64,000 nt of DNA from Copromyces sp. CBS 386.78 (taxonomy: Eukaryota > Ascomycota > Sordariomycetes > Sordariales > Sordariaceae). The stretch covers positions 62,001 through 126,000 of the forward strand of contig MU839152.1 in NCBI GenBank assembly GCA_030685235.1, read 5' to 3'. A model generated the notes under the pieces. It saw nothing but the letters and a program-made list of their open reading frames with translations, was not told the origin of the DNA and ran no database searches. This document shows positions 62,590 to 64,000 of the stretch, one piece after another (the stretch's first letter is position 1; the number at the start of each line of letters is the position of its first letter). A program made the translations under genes and the position numbers.

Positions 62590-64000
62590 CTACCAGTCAT
62601 CATCATCAAAAAGCAGGTCCTCCTGATCTTCCAGTGCCAGGTGCACAAACTGCCTAATCCATGCCTCCTGCTGCGGATCGAGTCGTATCCCGTCAGGCAC
62701 GTTGACCTGTATGTTATCGGGATTATTGGGATTATCAAAGTCCATCCTGGGATCGTTAGGACCGCGCCTTGCCCTGCCTCCCACATTACCCCTGACCACA
62801 CCACCACCACCACCACCACCTCTGTTTCCTCTGGCAGCCGCACCGGCACCGACGCCACCATTGTTGTGGTTGTTGTTACGGTTATTATGCCGGTTGTTCG
62901 GGGCACCTCCTCGATTCTGATGCTGTCCCCGAATATTTGCTCCCCCTGCCCCTTGTCCTCCTCGGGGGTTGTCTCCCCGACCTCCACCTCTTCCTCCTCC
63001 TCCACGGCCACCGCCTGCGGCAGGGCCATGGGGGGCGGCAGCACCAGCACCTCCACGACCGCGACCTCCTACCGGCTGATTACCTCCATCTATCCTTAGG
63101 ACGAGCGGACCTTCGCGCGCAACCGCGACTTCACCTCTTCCTGCGCCGTTCTGGTTCTGCGCTTCCGCTTCCATAGCTTCTTGAAGTTGCCTATTAAGCT
63201 CTCTATCACCGAAGGGAGGCGGTACCCTAAAATCGTCCTCCTCATCGTCGCTCTCTATCTCTATGTCCGCCATCAGTAGCGCCCTTAGTTCTTGCTCCGG
63301 TAGGCCCTCGATCCCTGGAGGCGCTGCGGGTGCGCCGCCTGCTACTGCTGCTGCTGCCGCTGCTCCGGGGCCAGCACGTCCAGCAGCCGCAGGAGCAGCA
63401 CCGTTACCGCCTTCGAACGCTATGCCCACATCATCGCCATCGCCTTGCTCCAACTCCCACAAGCGCTGGTAACACCCGGTGATTCTACCGCCGGGCATCT
63501 CGTTGAAGTGCTGATAAGGGTTGCCAGGATCCAGCCACGCTGAGCAGAGGTAACAGAAGTGCGTCTGGCACCGGTAGCAGATCATGTGGTTGCAGCCGTG
63601 CGTCTTTTGAGCAGGCGCCGCACATGTCGGGCAGGGGGTGGTGTGCAGCTTCATGTATTCCAGTGAAGCGATTTCCTCGGCCGTGAGCTCTTCGTTCTTG
63701 CGGGGTGCTTGGCACCGAACGAATTCGCCGTGCCAGGATTGTTGGCAGCGGGAGCAGAAGGCGAAGTTGCAGTCTTCACAGATGGCGAGGAGGTCGGTCG
63801 CGTTGTATGGCCTAGAAGCACCGCTGGTCGTCTCCTCCTCGTCGTCCTCCTCGTCGTCGTCATCGTTGAGCTCTAGCCCTTGCGGCTTCTTGTGCTTCTT
63901 GGAGCGAGCGGCTCCGTTGCACCATTGTCGCGGGCAGTAGATCGTGTTCTTGTCGGACTCGAGCTCGGTTTTGTACTTGAGCGTGACGTAGCGCTTCACG
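62590..64000 (-). CDS. RBR-type E3 ubiquitin ligase, C-terminal part (5' end outside window)
   Basis: The gene enters from the right edge, and 469 full codons are visible to the TAG at 62,590. It shows an IBR domain (CPRQWC near visible residue 22-27; CEDC..FCSRC at 74-85; WHG..C at 90-96) interrupted by a 40-residue acidic loop. RING2 follows (CPTC 123-126; HGCNHMICYRC with the likely catalytic Cys136; FCYLC 149-152; His164). The YQHFN..CYQRLWELE context resembles RNF14/Itt1-type ligases, which usually have an N-terminal RWD domain and RING1; here these would lie beyond 64,000. The Cys accepts ubiquitin as a thioester before transfer. After RING2 come an Ala/Gly/Pro-rich linker, an acidic segment and a long RGG/Gly/Asn-rich region (about 310-420), then a short acidic C-terminus (..EDLLFDDDDW). 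The RGG tail suggests RNA binding or ribosome association; this is inference. Confidence 0.88.
   Translation of the reverse strand, partial: VKRYVTLKYKTELESDKNTIYCPRQWCNGAARSKKHKKPQGLELNDDDDEEDDEEETTSGASRPYNATDLLAICEDCNFAFCSRCQQSWHGEFVRCQAPRKNEELTAEEIASLEYMKLHTTPCPTCAAPAQKTHGCNHMICYRCQTHFCYLCSAWLDPGNPYQHFNEMPGGRITGCYQRLWELEQGDGDDVGIAFEGGNGAAPAAAGRAGPGAAAAAAVAGGAPAAPPGIEGLPEQELRALLMADIEIESDDEEDDFRVPPPFGDRELNRQLQEAMEAEAQNQNGAGRGEVAVAREGPLVLRIDGGNQPVGGRGRGGAGAAAPHGPAAGGGRGGGGRGGGRGDNPRGGQGAGGANIRGQHQNRGGAPNNRHNNRNNNHNNGGVGAGAAARGNRGGGGGGGVVRGNVGGRARRGPNDPRMDFDNPNNPDNIQVNVPDGIRLDPQQEAWIRQFVHLALEDQEDLLFDDDDW

Overview
The window looks like a chromosome segment of a filamentous ascomycete of the Sordariales, most like Neurospora. 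Three things support this. The genes have short GT-AG introns with CTRAC/CTAAY branch points. The first 25 kb is extremely AT-rich, with CA and TG depleted, which is the signature of repeat-induced point mutation (RIP). A velvet-independent p53-like/NDT80 regulator (VIB-1) lies two genes from the STRIPAK subunit HAM-2, as I recall for N. crassa (neighbouring locus numbers). The exact species cannot be fixed from the sequence alone.

Bases 1-24,964 are a RIP-mutated transposon graveyard with a readable insertion history. A plus-strand Helitron relic (readable from about 2.64 kb) is split by a minus-strand Ty3/Gypsy element, Gypsy A (3,336-19,481; two 192-bp LTRs; ATAAA target duplication). Gypsy A is itself split by a second minus-strand Ty3/Gypsy element, Gypsy B (7,042-14,871; two 357-bp LTRs; ATAAT target duplication). 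Two short terminal-inverted-repeat elements (about 410 bp each) that are far less RIPped lie inside Gypsy A (17,753-18,159) and inside the Helitron (20,117-20,529). No intact transposon ORF remains. Composition switches abruptly to normal GC near 24,964.

Bases 26.1-46.4 kb hold the genes. They are: a HAD-superfamily phosphatase (+); RIT1, the initiator-tRNA A64 ribosyl-phosphate transferase (-), convergent with it; a Zn2Cys6 transcription factor (+); HAM-2/PRO22, the STRIP/Far11 subunit of STRIPAK (-, five exons); a DUF2011-type nuclear-looking basic/acidic protein (-, two exons); and VIB-1, an NDT80/PhoG-type transcription factor (-, three exons). HAM-2 (hyphal fusion) and VIB-1 (heterokaryon incompatibility, secreted protease control) concern related aspects of fungal self/non-self biology.

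Bases 46.4-62.6 kb (16 kb) have normal composition, but I could support no protein-coding or structural RNA gene there. The interval holds simple repeats, a perfect 35-bp tandem duplication and a G-quadruplex-type motif. The window ends inside an RBR-type E3 ubiquitin ligase (-) with an RGG/Asn-rich tail, whose N-terminal part lies beyond base 64,000.

I do not see a clearly new gene system. The best candidates for something undescribed are the small TIR elements, whose ends carry paired GTCT..TCG..AC motifs exactly 22 bp apart, and the long gene-poor interval upstream of vib-1.
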